Assembly (NCBI GenBank): GCA_965263225.1
Contig: CBDHHG010000001.1
Location: forward strand, 372,001 to 436,000
Source of the DNA: DT-111 sp965263225
GTDB taxonomy: Bacteria > Bacteroidota > Bacteroidia > Chitinophagales > Saprospiraceae
DNA: 64,000 nt
Direction of reading: 5' to 3'
Position numbers and translations under genes: made by a program. How positions within the stretch are numbered: the stretch's first letter is position 1; each line of letters begins with the position of its first letter. Below the pieces are notes generated by a model. That model was not told the DNA's origin, did no database searches, and saw only the letters and a list, made by a program, of their open reading frames with translations. Positions 1 through 8,778 of this stretch are shown here, one piece after another.

Positions 1-2
1 AA

Positions 3-1655
3 CAAGCCCCCGATTTCCTTCCAGATCAAACCATCCTGGAAGCTGCTTTTGACTCAGAAAACCCTTTAATTCAAGCTATCATCCAATACGAAGAGGCCTT
101 ACTAAAACCCAATGATGGGGATGCAATGCAGGCTGCTCTAAACAGGATGGATGATCTAAAGGCATGGGATTTTGAAGCTAAGATCAAGGAAATCCTGACC
201 CGTTTCAATATCGCTCGCTTTGACCAAAAGATAGAAACCTTATCCGGCGGGCAAAAAAAACGCCTGGCACTAGCCAAACTGATCGTAGAAGAACCTGATT
301 TTTTGATCCTAGATGAACCCACTAACCATCTGGACTTGGATATGATCGAATGGCTGGAGGAATATCTCCAGCGTGCCAGCCTCACTCTTTTTCTCGTCAC
401 CCACGACCGCTATTTTCTTGAAAGAGTTTGTAACACGATAGTTGAGTTAGAAAGAGGGATATTGTACAAATACAACGGTAACTACTCCGACTTTCTGGAA
501 AAGAAAGCTCTCCGGCACGAAAACGAAACCGTAGAACTTGAGAAGAGCCGGAAGCTAATGAAGAAAGAGCTGGAATGGATACGTCGAATGCCCAAGGCTC
601 GTGGCACCAAAGCAAAGTCTCGTGTCGATGCTTTCGATAATATCAAGGAAAAAGCAAATAGAAAAATTCAGCAGCAGGAAATTCAGATTGATATCAAAGG
701 GCAGCGCCTAGGAAAGAAGATTCTCGAAGCCCATAATGTTGGAAAATCCTTTGGCGACCTTAAGATCGTAGAAGGTTTTGACTATAAATTCAAGAAAGGA
801 GAGAGAGTTGGCATTGTTGGCCCAAACGGGGTTGGGAAATCCACCTTCCTGAACATTTTGACGGCACTGCTCCGCCCTGATACCGGCAAAATTGTAGTGG
901 GAGGGAATACTGTATTTGGATTTTACACCCAAGACGGTATCAGCTTAAAAGGAGATAAACGAGTAATCGACGTCATCAGAGATATCGCTGAATATATACC
1001 ACTCGAAAAGGGGCAAAAACTAACCGCTCCACAGTTGTTGGAGCGATTTCTTTTTGATCGTAAGCAGCAACAGGTCTATGTCTCTCAATTGAGTGGCGGA
1101 GAAAAAAGGAGGCTCTATCTCTTAACCATCCTGATGGAGAATCCCAATTTTCTCATCCTGGATGAGCCTACTAACGATTTGGATATTGTCACCTTGAATG
1201 TATTGGAGGAGTTTCTTCTGGATTTTCCGGGTTGTATCCTGATCGTATCCCACGATAGGTATTTCTTGGACAAACTAGTGGATCACCTCTTCATTATGCA
1301 GGGAAATGGGAAGATTAAAGACTTCAATGGAGACTACACTTCTTTCCGACAAGAACAAAAACTCTGGGATCGCGAACAACGCAAACAAGAAAGAATTGAG
1401 GAGAAGAAATTAAAAGAACAGGCCGAAGCAAGCAAGCCCAATGTTGGCCTAACACAAGAACAAAAGAAGGAGATTAAGCGGCTAGAGCGATCCATTTCCC
1501 GGCTGGAGGAGCGGAAGAAAGAGGTTACAGCCAAATTCAACAGTACAGAACTCAGCCCTGCCGATATCGAGAAATATGGTAAGGAACTGAATCAGATCAA
1601 TGAGGAAATTGAAGAAAAAGAAATGCTCTGGATGGAGCTAGCGGAACAAGCCTAA
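3..1655 (+). CDS. ABC-F family ATPase (Uup-like), 5' end outside the window
   Basis: The frame is open from the first bases of the window, so the start and the first Walker A lie upstream; an ATG at 126 is internal. Seen: a first signature LSGGQKKRL and Walker B FLILDEPTNHLDL, a linker with WIRRMPKARGTKAKSR, then a complete second ATPase with Walker A GPNGVGKST, signature LSGGEKRRL and Walker B FLILDEPTNDLDI, and a charged coiled coil over the last ~75 residues. Two ATPases with no membrane segment are the mark of ABC-F proteins, which act on ribosomes rather than in transport. The linker and C-terminal coiled coil fit the Uup branch. Substrate and exact subfamily are inferred. The gene ends 406 bases before the sigma factor gene and looks monocistronic. 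Confidence 0.9.
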   Translation, partial: QAPDFLPDQTILEAAFDSENPLIQAIIQYEEALLKPNDGDAMQAALNRMDDLKAWDFEAKIKEILTRFNIARFDQKIETLSGGQKKRLALAKLIVEEPDFLILDEPTNHLDLDMIEWLEEYLQRASLTLFLVTHDRYFLERVCNTIVELERGILYKYNGNYSDFLEKKALRHENETVELEKSRKLMKKELEWIRRMPKARGTKAKSRVDAFDNIKEKANRKIQQQEIQIDIKGQRLGKKILEAHNVGKSFGDLKIVEGFDYKFKKGERVGIVGPNGVGKSTFLNILTALLRPDTGKIVVGGNTVFGFYTQDGISLKGDKRVIDVIRDIAEYIPLEKGQKLTAPQLLERFLFDRKQQQVYVSQLSGGEKRRLYLLTILMENPNFLILDEPTNDLDIVTLNVLEEFLLDFPGCILIVSHDRYFLDKLVDHLFIMQGNGKIKDFNGDYTSFRQEQKLWDREQRKQERIEEKKLKEQAEASKPNVGLTQEQKKEIKRLERSISRLEERKKEVTAKFNSTELSPADIEKYGKELNQINEEIEEKEMLWMELAEQA

Positions 1656-2061
1656 TCACTCCCAAACCCCGGACCAAACCTGCGACTTCTACACTCCCTT
1701 TCACCTCGTCTCTAGTCTACTCATCTGTAACAATCGGTGATTAACCGCTCCACAACAGTCCCTATTCATCGTGACAAGGGTATGATTTCAAGCATAATTT
1801 CGTTCTTTTGTGCCACTTTTCGGAGTCCAAAAGTGTAAAAAGTTAAACAAAAACGCCTTTCTTTCAATTTTTACTGAAAATTTAATATTTCAGACTAATC
1901 CAAATAACCACTTGATAATCAATAAAAAAACGGTTCACAATCATAAATGTCGCCATTTTATCAAAAAAGATCGGGGGTATAAATTTCCGCTTTGTTTAAC
2001 TTTTTACTATATTTGTTTCAACAAAAGAGGGTAACATCTATAAAACGTTAAACAAAAAATT
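1656..2061. other. AT-rich spacer before sigma gene
   Basis: No convincing gene. A 74-codon open frame at 1810-2034 has low-complexity AT-rich codons and no recognisable motif. The right end carries the sigma gene promoter candidate. Confidence 0.5.
2008..2015 (+). promoter_or_regulatory. Bacteroidetes-type -7 box before ECF sigma gene
   Basis: TATATTTG matches the Bacteroidetes sigma-ABfr -7 consensus TAnnTTTG. Transcription would begin near 2022 and leave a leader of about 40 bases. A TTTG at 1991 is only 13 bases away, closer than the usual ~19, so the -33 box is unclear. Confidence 0.5.
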
Positions 2062-2607
2062 ATGTCTCAACTGGAATTTCACGATCGGTTTTATCAAATG
2101 GAGTCCTTGCTCCAGGCTTTCGCTTACAACCTCACAAAAAATGTCGAGGACGCGAAAGATTTGTTTCAGGAGACAGCCTATCGAGCCCTAACCAATAGAG
2201 AGAAGTTTAATCCAGGTACAAATTTCAAAGCCTGGCTCTTCACCATAATGAAAAATATTTTCATTAATAATTATCGTAAAAAGACCAAAGCAAACACAAT
2301 CATGGATTCAACGGACAATTTGTTCTACTTGAATTCTGGTAGTAACTCAATTGCTAATAGTGGTGAATCCAATGTCATGATGCAGGAACTTACAAAAATG
2401 GTAGAAAGATTGGATGATAGTATTAAGGTACCCTTCCTCATGCATTACAAAGGATACAAGTATCAGGAAATCGCAGAAGAATTAGCATTACCGCTTGGTA
2501 CAGTGAAAAGCAGAATATTTTTCGCTAGAAAGGAATTGAAAGATCAGATTAGAAAGCACTACAAACTAGCTAGAAATCTGAAAATGATCGGTCCAGCTAG
2601 TGAATAG
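2062..2607 (+). CDS. RNA polymerase ECF-type sigma-70 factor
   Basis: A 181-residue protein with sigma region 2 (about residues 10-75, with DLFQETAYRAL and FKAWLFTIMKNIFINNYRK) and region 4 (about 115-170, with helix-turn-helix YQEIAEELALPLGTVKSRIFFARKEL). It has no region 1 or 3, as in extracytoplasmic-function sigma factors. No anti-sigma factor gene is adjacent, and the gene is closed by its own terminator, so control may be transcriptional or by a distant partner. The regulon cannot be told from sequence. Start chosen at the first ATG after the -7 box. Confidence 0.93.
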   Translation: MSQLEFHDRFYQMESLLQAFAYNLTKNVEDAKDLFQETAYRALTNREKFNPGTNFKAWLFTIMKNIFINNYRKKTKANTIMDSTDNLFYLNSGSNSIANSGESNVMMQELTKMVERLDDSIKVPFLMHYKGYKYQEIAEELALPLGTVKSRIFFARKELKDQIRKHYKLARNLKMIGPASE

Positions 2608-2650
2608 AATATAGGAATTTTGTCCCCTTTTTGTACTATTTTGACTTAGG

Positions 2651-2692
2651 AGTACTCCTTTCCAATAATTTGGAAAGGAGTATTTTATTTTT
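2651..2692 (+). terminator. Intrinsic terminator after ECF sigma gene
   Basis: A 15-base stem (2651-2665 with 2669-2684, one G-T pair) with a 3-base loop is followed by a T-rich run. It ends just before the mutY start, so the AAGGAG in its right arm is probably stem rather than ribosome binding site. Confidence 0.85.
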
Positions 2693-2698
2693 GGCACT

Positions 2699-3799
2699 AT
2701 GATGAATAAAGAGATGAATAGAGCAATGGACATCTTCCAAAGTCAGCTGATGGATTGGTATCAACAACATGATCGACCTTTACCCTGGAAGGAGGAGAAG
2801 GACCCTTATCTGATATGGCTTTCTGAAATCATCTTACAACAGACCCGAGTAGCACAAGGCCTCCCCTATTTCGAGAAGTTTAAGGCTCACTATCCAACTG
2901 TTTCTGATTTAGCCAAGGCGCCCGCGGATGAAGTCATGAAACTTTGGGAAGGTCTCGGTTACTACTCGCGTGCTAGAAATATGCATGCTACTGCAAAATA
3001 CATCGACCAAGAGCTAGGCGGAAATTTCCCGACAACCTATAAAGAAATCTTGTCATTGAAGGGAGTGGGCCCCTACACAGCTGCCGCAATCTCTTCCTTT
3101 GCCTTTGATCTACCTCATGCCGTTGTAGATGGTAACGTTTATCGTGTCTTAGCTAGGTATTTTGGCATTGATTCCCCCATCGATCAACCCCAAGGTAAGA
3201 AACGCTTTGCCGAACTAGCGCAAGCCCTTCTTGACACCTCCCAACCTGGCCGCTACAATCAGGCGATTATGGATTTCGGCGCCGTACAATGTGTCCCAAA
3301 ATCACCAAAATGCAAAGCCTGTCCATTACAAGATTGCTGCCAAGCCTTTCAGGAAGATCAGATTCACCGCTTCCCTGTCAAATCAAAGAAACTAGTTAAA
3401 AAGGATAGATATTTTCATTTTTTGGTGTTCGATTATGAAGGGTCCACTTTTATCCAAAGAAGAGAGACCAAAGACATCTGGCTCCATCTCTATCAGTTTC
3501 CCCTACTTGAGAGCGAGCAGTTCATTAAGACCTTTGCAGCCCTGCAACAACAGTTGGATTGGCCAGATTGGATAGATCAAACAATGATCAAAGAATGGAG
3601 TCTTTCTCGGCCCTTCAAGCAAGAATTAACTCATCAGCGCATCCATGCTTTCTTCTTCAAAATCCTATTAAAAACACCCCCAAAAAGTATTCCTCCAGAA
3701 TTTGTCATGACTGAAAGAGAAAACTTGACTAAATTCGCCTTCCCAAAAATCATAGATTTGTATTTAAAGGATAATTCGCTATATTTAAAATTGCTTTAG
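2699..3799 (+). CDS. mutY: A/G-specific adenine glycosylase MutY
   Basis: 366 residues, normal length. MutY removes adenine mispaired with 8-oxoguanine in base excision repair. Seen: the helix-hairpin-helix LKGVGPYTAAAI followed by catalytic Asp144 in VDGNVYRVL; a [4Fe-4S] motif C198-X6-C-X2-C-X5-C214; and a C-terminal ~130-residue NUDIX-like domain expected to read 8-oxoG. ATG codons at 2699, 2702 and 2714 are all possible starts. It lies upstream of ssb-gldE-gldD in the same direction, but a 311-base spacer suggests separate transcription. Confidence 0.96.
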   Translation: MMNKEMNRAMDIFQSQLMDWYQQHDRPLPWKEEKDPYLIWLSEIILQQTRVAQGLPYFEKFKAHYPTVSDLAKAPADEVMKLWEGLGYYSRARNMHATAKYIDQELGGNFPTTYKEILSLKGVGPYTAAAISSFAFDLPHAVVDGNVYRVLARYFGIDSPIDQPQGKKRFAELAQALLDTSQPGRYNQAIMDFGAVQCVPKSPKCKACPLQDCCQAFQEDQIHRFPVKSKKLVKKDRYFHFLVFDYEGSTFIQRRETKDIWLHLYQFPLLESEQFIKTFAALQQQLDWPDWIDQTMIKEWSLSRPFKQELTHQRIHAFFFKILLKTPPKSIPPEFVMTERENLTKFAFPKIIDLYLKDNSLYLKLL

Positions 3800-4110
3800 G
3801 TCCGCCGGAATTAGTCGGAAATGCAGATGTAGAGGTGGGTGAGAAGAGGCTTTCAGCAAGAGTCTTTTCTGAGCGCATACTTGACCAGAATTGATTGGCA
3901 AGAAGCGAGCAAATTGGGTTTTAAGTGAGGCAGATTTTACAGCAAAAGCTATCTGCCGAACCCAAGATATGCTGGTAATTTAACCTTGTACATGATGCTG
4001 CATCAGAGAAAATTTGCCGTTTAAAAGCAATGAGAGGCTTGATCAAAGCGGCTTTTGGCAGAAAACAGGAATTCCGGACTTATCATTGAACCAAAATCAA
4101 ATTAGAAATA
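3800..4110. other. mutY-ssb intergenic region
   Basis: 311 bases without a supportable gene. An open frame at 4014-4214 overlaps the ssb start out of frame and has no protein-like features. No clear promoter box was found. Confidence 0.5.
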
Positions 4111-4596
4111 ATGGTAAATCGTGTGATATTGATTGGAAACTTGGGACGCGATCCAGAAGTACGTCGCTTGGAGAATGGTGCCGTAGTAGCCAAGTTTTCC
4201 GTGGCCACCAATGAAAACTACAAAGACAAAAGTGGAGAATGGCAAACGCAAACGGAGTGGCACGATATCGTAGTTTGGCGATCATTGGCCGAACGAGCTG
4301 AGCAACAACTTAAGAAAGGAGCTCAAATATATCTTGAAGGTAAATTGACCCACCGAAGTTGGCAAGATCAAGAGGGTAATAATAGACGTACCACTGAAGT
4401 TGTAGCCAACTACTTCAGAATGATTGGTCGCCGAGAAGGAGGTAACGATCAGGGAGGAGGTAATTTTCCCTCTGCCAGTGATGAGCAACAAGCTAGCAGC
4501 AACTTTTCCACACCTAGTAATCCGCCTGCTACTCCGGCTACCGCAGCTACGAATCAGGATGCAAGTGCCCCAGCAGATGATGATTTGCCATTCTAG
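4111..4596 (+). CDS. ssb: Single-stranded DNA-binding protein
   Basis: 161 residues. N-terminal OB fold (about 1-110) with the typical opening VNRVILIGNLGRDPEVR, then a flexible Gly/Asn/Ser/Thr/Pro-rich linker and the acidic tip DDDLPF that docks repair and replication partners. SSB coats single-stranded DNA in replication, recombination and repair. It is the first gene of the ssb-gldE-gldD group found in many gliding Bacteroidetes. Confidence 0.97.
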   Translation: MVNRVILIGNLGRDPEVRRLENGAVVAKFSVATNENYKDKSGEWQTQTEWHDIVVWRSLAERAEQQLKKGAQIYLEGKLTHRSWQDQEGNNRRTTEVVANYFRMIGRREGGNDQGGGNFPSASDEQQASSNFSTPSNPPATPATAATNQDASAPADDDLPF

Positions 4597-4660
4597 GTAG
4601 AGCAATAGCTAATCCGCTAATGGCATTTCCTAATTCCTATGCCTAATAACCACCAATCCC

Positions 4661-6118
4661 TTGGATACAGACCCTGACAGCTTGCTTTCCATTCTGTTTC
4701 TTTTGGTACTCCCAAGTGGAGAAGTCTTTCTGGGTATCGCAACAGTTATCCTGTTGCTACTTGCCTCTGCTCTAATTTCTGGATCTGAAGTAGCTTATTT
4801 TTCGCTAACCGAAAATGATCTAGAAAAACTAGATAGTGATAATAACCCAAGCAGTGACCGCATTTTGTTTCTGAAGGAACACCCCAGAACACTATTGGCC
4901 ACTATATTGATTAGCAATAACTTCATCAACATTGCTATTGTCATCATCTCGGAGTTTGTACTGAGGCAACTACTCCCGGAAATGTTGTTCAAACAATGGG
5001 CAACAGGACTAAAAAATTTAGCAGCAAATAGCAGCCTTTCTCCCGCTTGGTATGAGCCCTATTTTAGTATCGCTGGTACAGCAAGAACGTTCAGCTTTCT
5101 CATTACCGTCGTTGGGGTCACCTTTCTATTGGTTCTCTTTGGAGAAGTAGCTCCCAAGGTATATGCTAGCCTTAACAACATCCACCTAGCTCGAATCACA
5201 TCTCGGCCTTTAAAGTTTCTAATGCGTGCTTTTAGTCCCATCAGCCGCATTTTGGTCAATTGGACCAACAAGATTGAAACTCGCCTGGAAAAAAGTACCC
5301 AGACGGGTAATTTGACCAGTAGAGAAGAAATTGATGAGGCAATAGAGTTAACCGTAAGCAATACTCAGGATGCAGACCAAGAAATAGATATTCTAAAGAG
5401 TATCGTAAAGTTTGGAGAAGTATCGGTTACACAAATAATGCGCTCTCGTCTGGATATTATTGCAGTGGATTTCCGCTTTGACTATAGCGCTTTACTAAAT
5501 GTAATCAAGGATTCTGGATTTTCTCGGATTCCCGTATACGATGAAGACATAGATAACGTCACTGGAATACTCTATGTAAAGGATTTGCTTGGTCATTTGC
5601 ACGAAGAAACAAGCTTTGAATGGCAAGAATTGATCAGGACCAATGTCTTATTTGTCCCAGAGGCCAAAAAGATTGATGACCTACTCCGGGAATTCCAATT
5701 ACAGCGCCTACACATGGCGGTGGTGGTGGATGAATATGGAGGTACTTCTGGGATTGTAACCCTTGAGGATATCATGGAGGAGATCATTGGAGACATCAAA
5801 GATGAATTTGATGATAAACCAGAGGTCATTTACAAACAGATCAGTGACAATGAATATGCTTTTGAAGGCAAAACACTCTTAAATGATTTTTGCCGAGTCC
5901 TTGGCATTAGCACGAGTACTTTCGATGAGGTGAAGGGCGAAGCTAATTCTCTTGCAGGACTCATCTTGGAGGTCTTGGGAGAACAACCAGAAGAAGGCTC
6001 TAGTCTGGCTTATGATCGTTTTGTCTTTAAAACCAGCTCTGTCAACGAGCGAAGGATTGAAGAAATCGTCGTTATTGTAACGCCGGAAGCAGAAGAAGCT
6101 ACCGAAGACAATAATTAG
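4661..6118 (+). CDS. gldE: Gliding motility-associated membrane protein GldE (CNNM/CorC family)
   Basis: 485 residues. An N-terminal CNNM (DUF21) membrane domain has several hydrophobic segments and the typical GSEVAYFSLTENDLE. A CBS-domain pair follows (about 245-370, with SGFSRIPVYDE and GTSGIVTLEDI), then a C-terminal CorC/HlyC transporter-associated domain. The only plausible start is TTG at 4661, because no ATG follows the upstream in-frame stop at 4631. In Flavobacterium johnsoniae, GldE is a paralogue-like partner of GldD in gliding and T9SS function; that role is inferred from order and family. The stop codon lies next to the gldD region. Confidence 0.88.
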   Translation: MDTDPDSLLSILFLLVLPSGEVFLGIATVILLLLASALISGSEVAYFSLTENDLEKLDSDNNPSSDRILFLKEHPRTLLATILISNNFINIAIVIISEFVLRQLLPEMLFKQWATGLKNLAANSSLSPAWYEPYFSIAGTARTFSFLITVVGVTFLLVLFGEVAPKVYASLNNIHLARITSRPLKFLMRAFSPISRILVNWTNKIETRLEKSTQTGNLTSREEIDEAIELTVSNTQDADQEIDILKSIVKFGEVSVTQIMRSRLDIIAVDFRFDYSALLNVIKDSGFSRIPVYDEDIDNVTGILYVKDLLGHLHEETSFEWQELIRTNVLFVPEAKKIDDLLREFQLQRLHMAVVVDEYGGTSGIVTLEDIMEEIIGDIKDEFDDKPEVIYKQISDNEYAFEGKTLLNDFCRVLGISTSTFDEVKGEANSLAGLILEVLGEQPEEGSSLAYDRFVFKTSSVNERRIEEIVVIVTPEAEEATEDNN

Positions 6119-6216
6119 TGTGCTCTCTTGGTTATCTCAAAAGAAAAAAGACGCTCGGACGTTTCCGTTATCTACGCGTCTGTGATCCGTCGACAGGGGA
6201 TAAAATCAACACCAAC

Positions 6217-6804
6217 ATGCGAATTTTATATTTTGTTTTAGGCATATGCCTGCTTTCCGCTTGTGGCAGCGAAATCAATTATACACCTAAGCCACGCGCC
6301 TTCCCAAAGGTCGAATATCCAACAAGAGACTACCGTTCTTTCGACCAGGAAAGTTGTCCTTTTACCTTTACAAGTCCGACCTATGCCAAAGTGATCCGGG
6401 ACACCAGCTTTTTCAATGAATTACCTCAGCATTCCTGTTGGTTTGACCTATACATCCCAGAATTTGATAGCCGATTACATTGCACTTACTCCCCCATCAC
6501 CCCCAATCAGACCTTCCTTGATTTGAAGGATGAATCCTTTCGGTTGGTAGATTGGCACAACAAGCGTGCAAACTACATTGAAGAAATTAACATCCGCAAT
6601 GCCAATGGCGTGAGTGGATTTGCTTTCGATATCAGAGGCCCCGCTGCTTCCCCTTTCCAGTTCTATCTAACGGATAGCACAGATCATTTCTTAAGAGCCG
6701 CCCTCTATTTCAACACCCAGGTGCAACCTGATTCCCTCGCCCCCATCTATGATTTCGTAAAGGAGGATCTATTGACTATGATCGAGACCTTCCAATGGAA
6801 GTGA
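6217..6804 (+). CDS. gldD: Gliding motility lipoprotein GldD
   Basis: 195 residues from the ATG at 6217, which begins a lipoprotein signal peptide with lipobox LSAC (Cys16). An in-frame GTG at 6118 would add 33 residues with no signal character. The mature part has the GldD pattern of PKPRAFPKVEYP after the lipid anchor, paired cysteines and a Trp/Tyr-rich body. GldD is needed for gliding and T9SS function in Flavobacterium. The gene directly follows gldE, as in other gliding Bacteroidetes. Localisation to the periplasmic face of a membrane is inferred from the lipobox. Confidence 0.88.
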   Translation: MRILYFVLGICLLSACGSEINYTPKPRAFPKVEYPTRDYRSFDQESCPFTFTSPTYAKVIRDTSFFNELPQHSCWFDLYIPEFDSRLHCTYSPITPNQTFLDLKDESFRLVDWHNKRANYIEEINIRNANGVSGFAFDIRGPAASPFQFYLTDSTDHFLRAALYFNTQVQPDSLAPIYDFVKEDLLTMIETFQWK

Positions 6805-6866
6805 ATTAGCTTGAAGGACGAAGCCAATAGATTACCTTCACCTAGGATCTCACCTCAAATACCTGA

Positions 6867-7046
6867 GAACATTGCTTTTCCTTATCCGATGGAAAGATTA
6901 AAAATCGAAGGTATGATTATGCCAACATTAAAAAGATATTGCTGATCAAGGAACTAATGGATAATGGTTATAGTTTAGATGAAACTATCAAAAAGGTAGA
7001 GAAGAGAATACAATTTATTGAAGAAACCTTAGCCAGGTTACAATAG
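6867..7046 (+). pseudogene. MerR-family regulator remnant (C-terminal half of DNA-binding domain)
   Basis: A 59-codon open stretch runs between stop codons with no usable start. It encodes KNRRYDYANIKKILLIKEL then MDNGYSLDETIKKVEKR. This matches the last part of a MerR winged-helix domain (R-Y, a helix, then an L-x6-G-S/T-L-E pattern). The recognition helices that should come first are missing, and upstream frames are stopped. Most likely a decayed gene; a short expressed fragment from an alternative start is not excluded. Confidence 0.45.
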
Positions 7047-7082
7047 CAACCGAACAAAACGTAATGCCCATAATCACCCGAT

Positions 7083-7589
7083 ATGAAAAACTTAGCAACC
7101 CCAAGACTCAGCTTCCGAGAATGGCGCGAAAGTGATTTTGATGCGGTAGCGCAGTTCTTTGCAGATCCAATTGCAGTCCAATATCTAGGTGGGCAGAAAT
7201 CAGCAGAGGAGAGCTGGCGACTGATAGCAGCCTATGTAGGCCATTATCAATTTCGATCTTACAGCTACCTGGCGGTAGAAGAAAAGAGTAGCCATCAATT
7301 AATTGGTAGTGTTGGTCTTTGGAATTCCAATCCCTGGCCCGAATTAGAATTGGGCTATTGGCTATTTCCGATCTATCGAGGGAAAGGCTATGCCTATGAA
7401 GCGGCCAAAGCAGCTAAGGATTTTGCCTTTACACAGCTGCGGGCAGAGACATTGGTGAGCTACATTGACGAGGAAAATATTCCCAGTATTAAACTAGCTC
7501 AAAAGCTGGGAGGAAAGCGTGAAAAAGAGATCCCGTTATTAGATTTCGGCCCCCATCAGGTTTATCGCTATTTTAACACAACTAAATAA
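7083..7589 (+). CDS. GNAT family N-acetyltransferase (RimJ/RimL-like)
   Basis: 168 residues forming a single GNAT domain of the Acetyltransf_3 type: the N-terminal TPRLSFREWRESDFDAV, the beta-4 segment LELGYWLFPIYRGKGYAYEA with the acetyl-CoA loop RGKGYA, and the late NIPSIKLAQKLGG stretch. It should transfer an acetyl group from acetyl-CoA to an amine; the substrate could be a protein N-terminus, a small molecule or an antibiotic and cannot be told. Start is the ATG at 7083. Confidence 0.88.
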   Translation: MKNLATPRLSFREWRESDFDAVAQFFADPIAVQYLGGQKSAEESWRLIAAYVGHYQFRSYSYLAVEEKSSHQLIGSVGLWNSNPWPELELGYWLFPIYRGKGYAYEAAKAAKDFAFTQLRAETLVSYIDEENIPSIKLAQKLGGKREKEIPLLDFGPHQVYRYFNTTK

Positions 7590-7649
7590 GGTTGTCTTGC
7601 ATCTATTGGATAACTATGGAGTCTTTAGGATAGATTGCAAGTTATACAG

Positions 7650-8513
7650 ATGCGATATCAGGAACAAGCAGCACAACCTCATTTTTCTCGACACATTGAA
7701 TGCTTCTGGGAGTTGGAATTACATCCCGATGAAGCACAGAGCCCTTGTGAACTTTTAGTACCAGATTGTACCTTTGATTTACTGTTCTGCTCTACCTCCA
7801 TTCGTTATTCACTGGTAGGACAGACTTGTAGCAATAGGATGTCGGTTGGTGCTAACTTCATCGGCCAGAAAACAACTGGGCTTTATCTCTGTCCAGAAGA
7901 ACCTCAGCGGATCTTCGGTGTCCGATTTAAACCTTTTGCATTAGCCCATCTATTCCCTGTTCCCCCCCAACGTCTAACGGATAAAGTTTTGCCTTTACAG
8001 CAGATATTTCAAATCAGCACAAAAGAAAAGTCTTATATCGAGGGCATTCTATCCAGCAATAAATTGAGTGAGAGAGTTAGCCATGCAGAATCCCTGGTGC
8101 TTTCCCTCTTTGACGAATTGAACTATCTCGATCAACAGTTCCGAGAACAGCTAAATTACATCCTAGACCGCAAGGGTATTCTCAAAATCCAAGATCTTTT
8201 CGCTGCCTTTGGCGTAAGCAAGGTCACTCTCCACAAACATTTCCTAAATAAAATGGGATTGTCTCCCAAGCAGGTCTCTCGAATTTGGCGACTCAACTAC
8301 TTTTTACAACTCCAGCGCAATACTCATACTAGTAAACTCACAGATCTAGCCCTGGAAGCGGGTTACTATGATCAGGCGCACTTCATCCGAGAATTTAACC
8401 GATTCTTTCCATATAGTCCCCACCGGCTACTACAATCCAAGAGTCAGCTATTACAGATTTCTCAAGAAATCATCGATCGTCGTTTCTCCAACCTCTATGA
8501 TCCGGTAGGTTAG
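7650..8513 (+). CDS. AraC-family transcriptional regulator
   Basis: 287 residues from the ATG at 7650; an in-frame TTG at 7635 would add five. The N-terminal ~150 residues fit the DUF6597-type sensor domain (PHFSRHIECFWELE, then LLVPDCTFDLLF). The C-terminal AraC DNA-binding domain has two helix-turn-helices: ILKIQDLFAAFGVSKVTLHKHF, and LTDLALEAGYYDQAHFIREF followed by FFPYSPHRL. Ligand and targets are unknown. The neighbouring GNAT gene, 60 bases upstream on the same strand, may be co-transcribed. Confidence 0.9.
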   Translation: MRYQEQAAQPHFSRHIECFWELELHPDEAQSPCELLVPDCTFDLLFCSTSIRYSLVGQTCSNRMSVGANFIGQKTTGLYLCPEEPQRIFGVRFKPFALAHLFPVPPQRLTDKVLPLQQIFQISTKEKSYIEGILSSNKLSERVSHAESLVLSLFDELNYLDQQFREQLNYILDRKGILKIQDLFAAFGVSKVTLHKHFLNKMGLSPKQVSRIWRLNYFLQLQRNTHTSKLTDLALEAGYYDQAHFIREFNRFFPYSPHRLLQSKSQLLQISQEIIDRRFSNLYDPVG

Positions 8514-8579
8514 TGGCGTCGAAAACGCAGTAAAATACCTCCCTTTACTTTTTTACAATTATTATCGCGTCTGTCCCCC

Positions 8580-8587
8580 TATTTTTG
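8580..8587 (+). promoter_or_regulatory. Candidate -7 box upstream of MITE and S41 protease gene
   Basis: TATTTTTG fits TAnnTTTG. Transcription would begin near 8594, putting the whole palindromic repeat at 8601-8766 into the protease leader. No clear -33 box was seen. Confidence 0.35.
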
Positions 8588-8600
8588 TTCTAAAACCATT

Positions 8601-8766
8601 TAAGTATGAGAATACAATTATCCTAGAAGATATGACGGGCATTTTTCAACCTATGCTACGTTGCAAAAATCCTTGGTTAGCTATGGCTAGCCTCGGTTTT
8701 TGCGCCTTGCCTAGATTGAAAACTCCCTTAGTCAGATACTTTAGCCTAATTATATCCTCATACTTA
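8601..8766. repeat. MITE-like palindromic repeat, copy 1
   Basis: A 166-base element present again at 32436-32601 with only two differences seen by eye (G/A near position 11, T/G in the central right arm). Its ends are inverted repeats of about 20 bases (TAAGTATGAG..ATAcAATTA against TAATTaTATCCTCATACTTA). The interior is also a long imperfect palindrome, with GCAAAAATCC facing GGTTTTTGC and GGTTAGC facing GCTAGCC around a TATG tip. It therefore folds as one long hairpin. It encodes no transposase. The class (MITE or other dispersed hairpin) is inferred. Confidence 0.85.
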
Positions 8767-8778
8767 CATCAATTGCTT

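Noticed and set aside
1991..2015. TTTG with TATATTTG as a full promoter
   Set aside because: Spacing of 13 bases is too short for a normal -33/-7 pair; only the -7 box is reported.
4014..4214. 66-codon frame before and across ssb
   Set aside because: Overlaps the ssb start out of frame.
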